Positions 22,122 through 32,121 of a stretch of 36,647 bases of DNA are shown here, in pieces. Numbering within the stretch: the first letter of the stretch is position 1; each line of letters begins with the position of its first letter. Made by a program: the position numbers and the translations under genes. Origin of the DNA: Methylomonas sp. (GTDB taxonomy: Bacteria; Pseudomonadota; Gammaproteobacteria; Methylococcales; Methylomonadaceae); the NCBI RefSeq assembly GCF_023228165.1, contig NZ_JALOBS010000041.1, forward strand, positions 1-36,647, in the 5' to 3' direction. The notes under the pieces were generated by a model. It did not search any database. It was not told the DNA's origin and saw only the letters and a list, made by a program, of their open reading frames with translations.

Positions 22122-25100
22122 ATGAATTTACACGATGTCATCCAAATCAATTCAGAATACACCAGCGCGGCAATCGTATTAGTACAAGGCATTTCAGATA
22201 ATGCACTAGTTGCTCATTACACGCCAACACATGCATCGATTCAGGTTTTTGAACATTTCTGCCGGGCGGTGTTGCCAGATGCTACCCAAGAACAGCGCGC
22301 ACTTAATTTGTATGGAAGCTATGGTTCAGGAAAAAGCCACCTGGCCGTTGTTTTAGCGCAATTGTTGCGGGATGGTGCGAATACTCCCGGATTTTCCCAG
22401 TTAATTAATCGGTTACAGCAAGCAGGTAAAACTACATTAGCAGAAAAACTAAAAACTACTTTTTTACCTAATAGTGATATTGAAGCTAGGCCTTATTTGT
22501 TAGTCTCGTTGTATGCATCAGGGACTACCTCCTTAGGTGCTAAATTGATGGAAGGTTTGTTCGATGCACTACAACGAGAACGCAAACTAGACATAAAGGA
22601 AATATTACCTTCTACCGAATATGAGGTTTGTGTTAAACGATTCGAGGAGATGATTGGCGAGAACGCTGCATTCGAAAATGCGGACTTATCGCAATGGAAT
22701 TTGGATCAAACTGATTTTTTGGCCACCGAAGATTTATTGACGAGCTTAAAGAGCCATCAACCATCAGCGTTAGAAGTATTTTTACAGTGGCACAAGGCCG
22801 TTTGTTTTGGACAGCCGTTTGATATAACACAGGCTGGTGGAAAGAATTATATCGAGGCGTATTTGGAGGCAGGAAAAAATCTTGCTGAAAAATATCATTA
22901 CGGTGGCATCGTAGTCTTATGGGATGAGTTTGGCAACGCATTAGAAGACTTAATCGGTAATCCATCGAGGAACGCGGGACAAGAAATTATATCCCTACAG
23001 AACTACGTAGAACGTGTTTGCGCGCCGGATAAAGGCCACACAATATTTGTCGGCGTCACTCATGTCTCTTTTCAAGAATATGGTGATAGGACGCATGCAT
23101 CAGAAGTAGTAAAAGAAGGATTAGAGAAAATATCAGGCCGTTTCAATAAAACTTTCAAAATCGAGCTAAATGCCTCAGAAAAAGATGGTTATCATTTATT
23201 GGGCATGCAAAAAAATTGGTCAGATTCAGGGCGTAAGTTATTGAGTCATGATCAACCGTCGAAAGCAAAATTACTCGAAGTTTGTCGACGCTTGCCATTA
23301 TTCCAACCATTACATGAACACTTAGAGCTGGTTTTCGAAGATGTCTATCCTCTACATCCAGTAATGGCGGTAGGACTATTCAATCTATCGAAGCTGGCAC
23401 AGGCAAATCGAACTGCGCTGACTTTTTTTCGTGATAATGCCGGTGAAATATTGAATACTGAATTAACTGATTCAATATTGTGGCAAAAGGAATTAGTGCG
23501 CTTGCCTAAGTTGCTCGATTATTATTCCGACAATTTAAAAAAAGTTGCTGGCGCAAATTGGAGGCGCTATGAGCAGGCACTTAATCAGGTCAACGGCGAA
23601 AACTCTAATGAAATTAAGGCTAGGAAAGATATATTAAGTATATTACTTTTATCGCAATTGTTAGGAGAAAGCTTTAAAGCGAGCGACGAGCTGCTAGCTT
23701 GCACACTTTACGATGCGTTTTCAAATACCCCCGCTTCTGAGGAGTTAAATCAACATTTAGCTTGGCTCAAAGGTGCCGGATTAATCTGGAAAAACAATGT
23801 GACTCATTTTTGGACTCTTGCCGGGGAGGGAGGGGTTGATGTTGACGCTTTAATTGAAAATAAAACCGCGATTTTTTCTGGCCGGAGTTACGAATATTTA
23901 TTGGAAAACTATCCCGCTATGCAAGAGGATGTGTTGCCTGTATTGGGCGACCATGATTTGGAACCCTCTCCTTGCGGAATTATCCGTTCGTATTCTGTCA
24001 GTATATTATCCCTTCCTTTTAGCATTGAACAGGTAAAATTGAAAAATAAGTTGTTATCTGCCCGAGTTTTTCTAGTATTAGCTAATAACTTGGGAGACGT
24101 TCAATTTACAAAGGCGAGAATTCAGGAAATGGCTAAGCGTAGCCTTTATTTCTGGATTCCAGCTCATGGCATAGAAAATGAAAAAATTGTCGAAAACGAA
24201 GCAACCTATGATCTTAGTGAATTGTTTTGTAGATATTTAGCGATCAATGAACAACTAAGGCAAGGATCGGCATTGTCTGAAGATTTACGCAGGCAATTAG
24301 AAGCGAAATGGGAAAGTACGCGCCAATTAATTAAACTCGTTTTGCAAAACCTATATGGTCGTTCAGGACTAGAGTCGGCCAAATGCCATATTTATCAAGC
24401 CGGTTTTGTCGAACCTTTACCTTGTAAAAGTTGGCATGCTTTCAAAGAATTGCTCAATAGTGAGATAAATGGTTTGTATCCTAAGGAAGTGCCGATACGT
24501 GCCATGAATATGAACGTTTTGAGAGATGAAAAATATTCTGGTAGTAGTAAAGTCGTCAATTTGGTCAAAAGAATTATTGAATTTGACGAAAATCCAGCTT
24601 ATCAAAGTGATTTGTTGGGTGAAAACAAAGAGACAAGTGAGCCCGCAGCGCTGGTAGATGGGATTTTAGGGGCGAATAATTTATTTATCCAAAGGCCTAA
24701 CAGGTGGGATATAAAAAACATAGACGAAACTGAAGGAAAGTTAAAAGAGTTATTGCAATTATTGCATGATGCTTTTCTTAAAAAACGCGATAACCCTTAT
24801 GCTGTTAGTGATTTAAGAAATAAGCTGATAGCTGAACCATATGGACTGCCATCATGCACCTTACCATTATTTTCAGCAGTTGCAATTCGTCACGAAACCA
24901 AGCGTTTGCGATGGGGAAGCACTAAAGAAACTATTTTTGCGAAGAACTTAGTAGATGCTTTTACTGAAGATAGTAAATTAACAGTTAGGTTATTCGAGTT
25001 TTCTAAAAAACAATTTGCAATGTTGTTTATTACGGGAAAATGTTTGCGAGTTGATCAGATAGAGGGGCAGTCATCGGAAGAGTATGCAAGTTTATGTGCT

Positions 25101-25835
25101 TCAAAAATAAGAGAGTTTGTCAATAGCAAGCCTGAAGGTGTAAAAAACTCTAATAAACTAGATATAAAAACTCAAGAGTTAATTAAATTTCTCAACTTAG
25201 TTGGTCAAAGCACCCAAGATTTAGCAGATTTTTTAATAAATTTGTTAAATGTTAAAAGCTATCTTCCAGATAGTAACGTAAAGGCTGTGATGGAGGCCGT
25301 TCAAAGGTTATTAGATGACTTTTTGAAGGTGGAAAATGCAAAATTATTAGAAATAAAGCAGTGTTGGTTTAGCCATTTTCCAGATAAGGCTAATGATAGA
25401 CAGTTGATTATCTCTCGCTTGAGGAAAATAGGTACGCGCCCTGCAAATCAGTTGTTAACAATGCTTGAGCAGTCGAGTACCGCGGAAGATATGGGATCTA
25501 AAGATGTAATCTATCGGTTACTTAGTAAACGCTTTGACGACTGTAATGACACCGATATTGGTCGCTGTGTTAATACTATTGAAATGTTGTTTGATCAGGC
25601 TAAGCACTTAAGTCCAGAAAATTCGCCTATTTATCCAATTTCGCCAATACCAGATCCGGCTGCTCCATATATTCCTCCTGATGGTATTGCTACACCAAAG
25701 CCATCACCCGGTAATGAAAATGTGACTCCTGAGGTGGCTAAAGCGCATATTCAGAATGTTTTAAGCTCATTAGATTTGTCTAAAATCCAGATTATTCAAG
25801 TGCTGGAAACCTTGTTAAAGGATTATAAGGATTAG
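22122..25835 (+). CDS. brxC: BrxC/PglY ATPase of the BREX core, 1237 aa
   Basis: Walker A GSYGSGKSH is at residues 65-73 and Walker B IVVLWDEFGN near 264-273, with a long helical body and a Pro-rich segment near residues 1170-1195 (ISPIPDPAAPYIPP). Length and position directly before pglZ are those of BrxC/PglY, an AAA-type ATPase needed for BREX modification and defence. AAGGAATAAGA gives the ribosome site. The 134-nt gap upstream (21988-22121) holds no gene and may contain an internal promoter. It is paralogous to the ATPase at 16404-19811. Confidence 0.92.
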   Translation: MNLHDVIQINSEYTSAAIVLVQGISDNALVAHYTPTHASIQVFEHFCRAVLPDATQEQRALNLYGSYGSGKSHLAVVLAQLLRDGANTPGFSQLINRLQQAGKTTLAEKLKTTFLPNSDIEARPYLLVSLYASGTTSLGAKLMEGLFDALQRERKLDIKEILPSTEYEVCVKRFEEMIGENAAFENADLSQWNLDQTDFLATEDLLTSLKSHQPSALEVFLQWHKAVCFGQPFDITQAGGKNYIEAYLEAGKNLAEKYHYGGIVVLWDEFGNALEDLIGNPSRNAGQEIISLQNYVERVCAPDKGHTIFVGVTHVSFQEYGDRTHASEVVKEGLEKISGRFNKTFKIELNASEKDGYHLLGMQKNWSDSGRKLLSHDQPSKAKLLEVCRRLPLFQPLHEHLELVFEDVYPLHPVMAVGLFNLSKLAQANRTALTFFRDNAGEILNTELTDSILWQKELVRLPKLLDYYSDNLKKVAGANWRRYEQALNQVNGENSNEIKARKDILSILLLSQLLGESFKASDELLACTLYDAFSNTPASEELNQHLAWLKGAGLIWKNNVTHFWTLAGEGGVDVDALIENKTAIFSGRSYEYLLENYPAMQEDVLPVLGDHDLEPSPCGIIRSYSVSILSLPFSIEQVKLKNKLLSARVFLVLANNLGDVQFTKARIQEMAKRSLYFWIPAHGIENEKIVENEATYDLSELFCRYLAINEQLRQGSALSEDLRRQLEAKWESTRQLIKLVLQNLYGRSGLESAKCHIYQAGFVEPLPCKSWHAFKELLNSEINGLYPKEVPIRAMNMNVLRDEKYSGSSKVVNLVKRIIEFDENPAYQSDLLGENKETSEPAALVDGILGANNLFIQRPNRWDIKNIDETEGKLKELLQLLHDAFLKKRDNPYAVSDLRNKLIAEPYGLPSCTLPLFSAVAIRHETKRLRWGSTKETIFAKNLVDAFTEDSKLTVRLFEFSKKQFAMLFITGKCLRVDQIEGQSSEEYASLCASKIREFVNSKPEGVKNSNKLDIKTQELIKFLNLVGQSTQDLADFLINLLNVKSYLPDSNVKAVMEAVQRLLDDFLKVENAKLLEIKQCWFSHFPDKANDRQLIISRLRKIGTRPANQLLTMLEQSSTAEDMGSKDVIYRLLSKRFDDCNDTDIGRCVNTIEMLFDQAKHLSPENSPIYPISPIPDPAAPYIPPDGIATPKPSPGNENVTPEVAKAHIQNVLSSLDLSKIQIIQVLETLLKDYKD

Positions 25836-25839
25836 TTCA

Positions 25840-28125
25840 ATGGCTGTTATGTTAGTTATTGATACATACCAGATTGATACAGAGCAGGCTGCTGTCGCGG
25901 AAAATAACGTGCCAGCAATCGAGCAACTTAGACAAAAGATTAGCCAACATTTAAAAGATGGTGATGAGCACTTATTGAGAGTTCGGTTTAAAAGCAAGGC
26001 ATTATATGAACGCTTTAAGGATTTTGAGGGCTTAGATAATGTATTACCTACTCAACAATTGCTTCCGCGTTCGATTTATCGAGACCTAGTTGATGAGGTA
26101 CTACCCGAGTGGTTAAGTAATAGACTAATTGTCCACCTAAACTTGATTAGAACTCATGAAGATGGAGATAAGAGTTGTTCGTTGATCGATAGAGTTATAA
26201 CAGCCTGTGGCAAAAATTTACTAAGCCAAGACTTTTCATTTTTTATCGAAGCATTAAATGAACAGCCAGCCGAATTCTGGCATTTGTTGTCGGTGCCAGA
26301 AATAAAAGAACGATTTCTTGATCATTTTCGTTTTGCCTTTAATTTTTCGGAAGAATTAGCCCGTCTCTTTCTACAAAAAATTTCGGAGGGCAGTCGAGTA
26401 AAAGATTTTTTTGTTTTGCTGGCTTACGAACAACACCAGGAAATATTAAGAAAAAAACTTGCCCACTTTTGTTTTAGTGTGTCATTGCCACCAAAATCAT
26501 TAGCAAGCCTTTTATTACAGCTTCCCTTATTAGACTTATTAGAGCAAGACGCTAAAGAATTGCCAACTAAATGTATAAAAGCACTAGAAGAGTTGGCGCG
26601 CAATGTTGATAAAGGTAACGCACAAGCTCGTGATATGGCGGATTTGATTTTTGCGCCTTGGCCCACGCTAATAAACAAAGTAGCAGAATTAGCATCGAGA
26701 AATGGACAGTTGATTTGCGCTGAGCTTGTCGACCAATTAAATTCTCTTCATACTGAGCAAGCTAGGCAATTAGCCATTGTATTTGATAACAAGTTAAATC
26801 TTAGCCAGTTATCAGCATTATCCGGGGACGCTACAACTGACGATGTGATGCGTTGGAGTGATGGCTATTTTGAATTAATCAGACAGCAATTCTTATCTTT
26901 ACAACCAGTTAACGAAGAACTTAATTTAAGTTTTAGCGAATGGTTAATTAAGCAATCCGCTCGCGTAGCTCGTTCGGATTCAGACTGGAGACAATGTTCA
27001 AAACGTGTGGAAAGCTATCTGCGGGAAGGTTATTTAGTCGTAATCTGTGTAATCGATGCTTTATCTGCTTTGAACCAAGACTTGTTGTTAGAAAGTGCTG
27101 CTCAATTAGAGCATTTAGAATTGAAAAGTGAGCTGCTGTTTTCCCCTTTGCCGACATTGACCGAAGTCGGGAAAATGGCAATAGTGACAGGTTTGCCAAC
27201 AAGTCAGTTGCCGAGTGATCAGGAAGCAGCTATAAGACATCGATATCAAGCGTATTTGCCCGAGGAGAAATCCTTAAAGGTATTAAAAAGTTGGCAACCA
27301 GGATCTGATCATCTAGATGAGAATACAAATCTAGTTGTATTTTTCGAAAACAGAATTGATGAGCGTCTACACGATTGTGTCGATTTTGAAAAGCATAGAA
27401 AGGATATCGTGCCCATTTTAAAGCAAACGATGACAAAAATTGATAGTTGGAAAAAGGATGCCGGTTATTTGAATAGAGATATTGTTTGCTTTATTACTGC
27501 AGATCATGGAATGACAGTTGTTAAATCGGAATATAAAGGCGAAGCATTCGGGGAAGTTAAAGAGCGTGTCTTTAAAGTGAAAAATCCAACTTCGGATAAC
27601 GCTCAAGGCTTTGTTTTTATTCCGCACGGTGCTGAGAGCGGATACTTAGTACCAAAACAACGCATTAGATTAAATGGAAACGCTTTATTGACGCATGGGG
27701 GGATCACTCCAGAAGAAGTATTAGTCCCGTTTTTAACTTTATCATCTAAGCAGCCCGAAGTATTTAAAATGCCGTTGGAGCTAGCAACGCTAAGCGACAA
27801 ATGCCAGAGAATTTCAGATAAATCTTGGCAGATCAGTCTAGAATTGTCCGCTGGCATTAATGTAAAAAATATTAATTTAAAGCTCGAATCTCCCTTAACT
27901 GGAGAAGAATCGATATCTGCAATTTCTGCCGGGACAAGTCAAAAATTGATATTGGCGTTTTCTGCGCTAACTGAACAATCTGGCTTAACTGAGATAACAA
28001 TTCATCTTAGTTACGATAGAGAAGGAGCCCATGAGATTAATACCAAACAAATTTCCTGTATTTTTCCTGCCCCATTGTTAGAAAAAGATGCTGCAACCCA
28101 GGGCTTCGAGGATATGTTTAACTAA
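25840..28125 (+). CDS. pglZ: PglZ alkaline-phosphatase-superfamily protein, 761 aa
   Basis: PglZ is the signature protein of BREX. The metal-binding core is seen as CVIDALSALN near residue 400, LPTLTEVGKMAIVTGLPTSQ near 435-460 (the Thr region) and FITADHGMT near 550-558. The long N-terminal roughly 380 residues are the helical region typical of PglZ. It starts 4 nt after brxC, and its TAA overlaps the brxL start (TAATG), so the three genes are translationally linked. The enzyme activity in defence is not settled for the family; a nuclease or phosphodiesterase role has been proposed. Confidence 0.93.
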   Translation: MAVMLVIDTYQIDTEQAAVAENNVPAIEQLRQKISQHLKDGDEHLLRVRFKSKALYERFKDFEGLDNVLPTQQLLPRSIYRDLVDEVLPEWLSNRLIVHLNLIRTHEDGDKSCSLIDRVITACGKNLLSQDFSFFIEALNEQPAEFWHLLSVPEIKERFLDHFRFAFNFSEELARLFLQKISEGSRVKDFFVLLAYEQHQEILRKKLAHFCFSVSLPPKSLASLLLQLPLLDLLEQDAKELPTKCIKALEELARNVDKGNAQARDMADLIFAPWPTLINKVAELASRNGQLICAELVDQLNSLHTEQARQLAIVFDNKLNLSQLSALSGDATTDDVMRWSDGYFELIRQQFLSLQPVNEELNLSFSEWLIKQSARVARSDSDWRQCSKRVESYLREGYLVVICVIDALSALNQDLLLESAAQLEHLELKSELLFSPLPTLTEVGKMAIVTGLPTSQLPSDQEAAIRHRYQAYLPEEKSLKVLKSWQPGSDHLDENTNLVVFFENRIDERLHDCVDFEKHRKDIVPILKQTMTKIDSWKKDAGYLNRDIVCFITADHGMTVVKSEYKGEAFGEVKERVFKVKNPTSDNAQGFVFIPHGAESGYLVPKQRIRLNGNALLTHGGITPEEVLVPFLTLSSKQPEVFKMPLELATLSDKCQRISDKSWQISLELSAGINVKNINLKLESPLTGEESISAISAGTSQKLILAFSALTEQSGLTEITIHLSYDREGAHEINTKQISCIFPAPLLEKDAATQGFEDMFN

Positions 28126-29525
28126 TGAATAAAGAGAAGTTGGATTCCAAGATCCGAGACATTTTTTGCGAATTAACGATCGATAAAGCTCTAGTGAGAA
28201 AGTTGAAGGTGCGTGAACAACGTACGATTCCAACTTTTGTTGAAGAGTGGTTGATTTCGAGATTTCAACAACCTGACAAATCCGACGGTGATGTTTATAA
28301 AGATATTACCAATTTTATGAGTAATCATTTGCCAGCGAAGACTGAAAAGGAAAAAATCAAGTACCGATTACAGTTGAATGAATCCGTTGTATTACTTGAT
28401 CGTTTTGAGGCTCGGATTGATATCACTAGAGATAGGAAGTTGTTAAGCATCCCGTGCCTTGATGAAAGGAACGCCCATGTCGCGCAAGACGTTTTGGAAA
28501 AAAACCAAACCTTGTTAGAAGGTGGACAATGGGGAGCAGGAAGATTATCAATTCGACCAGAGGGAAATAACAAGGTTATCGAGCTAGTTGAATTCCACCC
28601 AATGCAATCAGGGTCAGTGCGCCTAGAGCATCTAATAAATGCTCGGCAGGAATTCTCGACCCGAGAGTGGATTGCGCTGTTGATGAGAACTATGGGATAT
28701 GAACCATCGGCTTATACAGAGGAGCAGCAAAATCATGTGTTATTGCGTTTGCTGCCATTGGTCCAGATCAATTTAAATATGATGGAACTTGCGCCAAAAG
28801 GAACTGGTAAGTCGTTCATTTATTCGAATTTAAGTCGGTATGTTTGGTTAAATAGTGGCGGCGCCCTTACGCAAGCTCAATTATTTATGAATCTCAACAC
28901 CAAGGAAGTTGGTCTGTTGGGAAAATATGATCTTCTAGTATTGGACGAAGGACAGTCAATTAATTTCAAGGGTGCCGATGATATTCATGCAAAATTCAAG
29001 GATTATTTAGAATCCGGTCAATATAGTATTGGACGGGAAAAGATCACTAGCGAGTGCGGACTAATTATTTTGGCGAATATTGATTTGTATGATGGTAAGC
29101 CGCGTCAAGCCGATTACATCAAAAATTTACCCGAAATGTTTCACGATGATGCATTGCTTGATCGTTTTCACGGCATCATCCCTGGATGGGAAATACCAAG
29201 GTTTACTACGGAGTCAGCGGCACAAGGTTATGGCATAAAAGCAGACGTATTTGGCCAATACCTACATCAATTGAGGACCGTTAGTCATGTTGACTTTCCA
29301 TTTGGAGATTGTCCTGAATTAAAAGGCGATAGTCGCGACGTTAAAGCGGTTACAAGGTTGGCGTCAGCATTATCCAAGTTGTTGTTGTTAAACCCGGGTC
29401 ATCCAGAATATGAGGATTATGTATTGAATCCGGCCATCGAGCTTAGGCAAAGGGTAAGAGGACAACTAGCAGAATTGAACCCACATGAATTTAAGCCGCA
29501 CGTTAATATTTACAAGAACGATTAA
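28125..29525 (+). CDS. brxL: BrxL-like AAA+ protein, short form without Lon-like C-terminus, 466 aa
   Basis: Residues 1-200 match a BrxL-type N-terminal DNA-binding region (VREQRTIPTFVEEWLISRF, ELVEFHPMQSG). Walker A APKGTGKSF is near residues 222-230, Walker B LLVLDEGQS near 270, and an arginine-finger-like LLDRFHGIIPGWEIPR near 345. Type 1 BrxL proteins continue for about 200 more residues with a Lon-protease-like domain; this one ends at 466, so that domain is absent. Position directly after pglZ fits the type 4 order. It likely acts as a DNA translocase or recognition ATPase in phage exclusion. It converges on the methyltransferase gene with a 55-nt gap. Confidence 0.9.
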   Translation: MNKEKLDSKIRDIFCELTIDKALVRKLKVREQRTIPTFVEEWLISRFQQPDKSDGDVYKDITNFMSNHLPAKTEKEKIKYRLQLNESVVLLDRFEARIDITRDRKLLSIPCLDERNAHVAQDVLEKNQTLLEGGQWGAGRLSIRPEGNNKVIELVEFHPMQSGSVRLEHLINARQEFSTREWIALLMRTMGYEPSAYTEEQQNHVLLRLLPLVQINLNMMELAPKGTGKSFIYSNLSRYVWLNSGGALTQAQLFMNLNTKEVGLLGKYDLLVLDEGQSINFKGADDIHAKFKDYLESGQYSIGREKITSECGLIILANIDLYDGKPRQADYIKNLPEMFHDDALLDRFHGIIPGWEIPRFTTESAAQGYGIKADVFGQYLHQLRTVSHVDFPFGDCPELKGDSRDVKAVTRLASALSKLLLLNPGHPEYEDYVLNPAIELRQRVRGQLAELNPHEFKPHVNIYKND

Positions 29526-29580
29526 TAACGAATAAATGGAATGGCGTGGTTCTCCTTGCAAAGCTGATCTTTGGACAAGT

Positions 29581-32100
29581 TTATTGTCGTTTTCGCGGAA
29601 CTTGGCGGCCTGAATCAGTCACGATCAAATCTACATATTCCCTTTTCTGTTCCGGCCCATAACTAACGTGAATGGGCCTATTCACGCCATAAAAGTACAG
29701 TCGATCATAAGGCGTATTCTCGGCAATCCAATCGGCGACTTCCCGCATATTTTCATCGTCGACGATGAAGTCAACCGCAGCCCCAAGCCTCGGACAAATG
29801 TGGTTTTTCTTAGTATTTACTTCATGCGCGGCATGTTGATCGAGTTTAGGCGCCACGCGTTTGTTAATGTGCTTACCCAGTTCATGTGAACAAAAACCGT
29901 AGGTCAGCCTGACCATGCCAAAATAATCAATCACAGGGTCGAGTATATTGAGCGCTAGATCGTATAGCGCATTATAGCTATCGGCTTGTTTGGGGAGATT
30001 AGGTACACCCGTTGCTTGTTGAGTTTCTCCACATTCGATGAGTTGTCTATATGTCAGATAGCTTCCACACGACTCATCGAGATCCGGTATTAAACGACTA
30101 CGAATCAGTTCAAAGCCATCAACTTCCCAGCGAGCGTGGGCTAAAGTTTGCCGAAACTCTTCGGGTTTTGGACCGTAACCACTCAAGTCAAATAGGTTTA
30201 ATGCTTGCAACTGTTCATCAAAATTAAGTTGTTCAGCGTAATGCGGGTATTCCTCGTTAATGAACCGTGATTTTAGATAGAGATTAGTTGGTTCGAATTC
30301 TTCCCCGTATTCGTATAGATCGAACGTTTGCTCTCTCAGATTGATTTTGACCCGTTCCAATAAGCGTGGAATGGGTTGATTTTCAAACTCGTCGTAGCGC
30401 ATCAAGCTTAATTTGCCGGACTGAATATGGATTTTGATTAAATCCGTTTGTTCGATATCGCCATACAAAATCGTGGCGCAGCCGATATAAATCCGCAGTA
30501 AAGCAGGCAGTTCCTGAACCATACTGGTGTGCAGATGCAGAGCCTCGCCTTCATCCAGAAATCCCAGTCCTTGCTCTGTCGCCAGTTGACATGCTTCAGC
30601 AATAAGCTCGGCATTACTAATCTGGAATAAAATCGATCGAGCCGTCTCTATGGCATTTTGGTAATCGCCGAAAAAGGCTTTAATGTCTCTTTGCAGTCCA
30701 ATTTCTAAGTGTTTGTAGGGTTTGCGTCTTGAAAAGGCCTGTAACGCAAAATAGGTGATTAAATCTTCGATTTTGCTTTGTCGAGCTTGTTCAAACAACG
30801 CTTCTTCATTGTTATCCAGTGCAAAGCGAATGGCTTTGCTGATACTGCCAAAGGCTTCTGTGAGTTCAATCAGCGCATCGATTTCCGATTTGTCGGGTAT
30901 CCGCCCAAGTTCCAGGATTTTTTGCCACAATGGGTCGATAAGGTGTTTGTACGTCAAATACTTCTTCTCATTTCGAGACAGTTTTGGCTCAGACGACGAA
31001 ATAGGTCTATGCGATAGGCGTAAAACGTTGCGTTTGCTTCGTTGCCGGCCGAGCAGAAAACGCTGTTCGGCATCTGGATTTTTAAAAACAAAAAAAATGC
31101 CGGGAGCGATAGGAATGGCGTCCGTTTCCAAGGTATCTGTTAAAAATTCTTTAAGCTCGCTTTGGGTAAAGTATTTTTGGAAGGTATTGCGCTGGGTAAT
31201 GACACCATCGTTAAAAGCCTGGCCTTTAAATGCATTCTGGTTGAATAGCATGGCTGAAACCACTAAGACCTGGTTAGCCAGGTTATATGCCCCTATCAAT
31301 GCTTCCAATCTTTCCTGATAGTTTTCGATGACATTGATCACAAAGCCTAGATTAACAATATCAGCAGCTTGCTTAGGTAGGTCTGGTGCGTAATGCGGGT
31401 CCCAGCCGGACACTGGAATAGCATTTTCTGATAGATTGCGTATGTCGTCGCCTTTGCCGCAACCGTAATCGAATACGGTTAATGAGCCGTCTAAAAATCC
31501 GTGACGTGCCAAGCATTGCATCGGCGCAGATAAATTACTGCGGGAAAGCGCTGTGAGATGCCGGGAAATGCTTGTGCTTTCAGACGATTCAAACGTCAGG
31601 CTGTCAGTAGACTCATCGTTGCCAATTGGCACAAATTGGTAATCGATGATTTGAAAGCCCTTGTCGCGTATTAATGCATCCCAGGCTTGTTTGAAGCCGA
31701 TTTTTATGGGATTTTCGAATAAGCCTAGCTGCTCGGCGGTCTCGGTTAATTGCTTGAATTGTTCGGTGTTTGGTGTATCGCGGCCGAGTAATAATTCCTT
31801 GCGGTGTAAGATGGGCGGATTTAACGATGTTTGATAACTACGTTTTTCGACTTTTTGCTGGGTAAGGTCGATACGAAAACTCGTTTCTAAAGCAGGAAAT
31901 GGCTCGTCGAAGAAATTGGGATAACACATTAACGACAGCATGTTCGATTTGCCATCGTATTTCACGACATTGTAATCATGGTTCGGTTTTAAATTGGCTA
32001 ACGCCTCGGCGGCCTTGATAGTCTGTTGTACTTCGCTCTTTTGCGATTCGGTTAGGCTGCAATGCCAATAAACGTTGTTTAGTACTTTCTTGCCAAGCAT
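29581..32100 (-). CDS. Dnd-associated putative methyltransferase, large form, 839 aa
   Basis: The ATG at 32100 is chosen since AGGA lies 9 nt upstream; the TTG-initiated frame to 32121 adds 7 residues. Family-typical text is seen near residues 100-110 (NPPILHRKELLL) and 180-220: LTALSRSNLSAPMQCLARHG, then the SAM motif FDYGCGKGDD, then SGWDPHY. This matches the DNA phosphorothioation-associated putative methyltransferase family. The roughly 300 residues after about 540 form a further domain with a conserved TYRQLIECG-like segment that I cannot name. It follows the cysteine desulfurase by 21 nt on the same strand, so the two form an operon opposite to BREX. The target (DNA or other) is unknown. 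Confidence 0.85.
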   Translation of the reverse strand: MLGKKVLNNVYWHCSLTESQKSEVQQTIKAAEALANLKPNHDYNVVKYDGKSNMLSLMCYPNFFDEPFPALETSFRIDLTQQKVEKRSYQTSLNPPILHRKELLLGRDTPNTEQFKQLTETAEQLGLFENPIKIGFKQAWDALIRDKGFQIIDYQFVPIGNDESTDSLTFESSESTSISRHLTALSRSNLSAPMQCLARHGFLDGSLTVFDYGCGKGDDIRNLSENAIPVSGWDPHYAPDLPKQAADIVNLGFVINVIENYQERLEALIGAYNLANQVLVVSAMLFNQNAFKGQAFNDGVITQRNTFQKYFTQSELKEFLTDTLETDAIPIAPGIFFVFKNPDAEQRFLLGRQRSKRNVLRLSHRPISSSEPKLSRNEKKYLTYKHLIDPLWQKILELGRIPDKSEIDALIELTEAFGSISKAIRFALDNNEEALFEQARQSKIEDLITYFALQAFSRRKPYKHLEIGLQRDIKAFFGDYQNAIETARSILFQISNAELIAEACQLATEQGLGFLDEGEALHLHTSMVQELPALLRIYIGCATILYGDIEQTDLIKIHIQSGKLSLMRYDEFENQPIPRLLERVKINLREQTFDLYEYGEEFEPTNLYLKSRFINEEYPHYAEQLNFDEQLQALNLFDLSGYGPKPEEFRQTLAHARWEVDGFELIRSRLIPDLDESCGSYLTYRQLIECGETQQATGVPNLPKQADSYNALYDLALNILDPVIDYFGMVRLTYGFCSHELGKHINKRVAPKLDQHAAHEVNTKKNHICPRLGAAVDFIVDDENMREVADWIAENTPYDRLYFYGVNRPIHVSYGPEQKREYVDLIVTDSGRQVPRKRQ

Positions 32101-32121
32101 GGGGTTATATCCTGTCGCCAA

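Noticed and set aside
30755..31318. Open frame of 187 codons on the plus strand
   Set aside because: Antisense to the methyltransferase gene, Ser/Leu-rich with no coherent domain; a shadow of the real frame.
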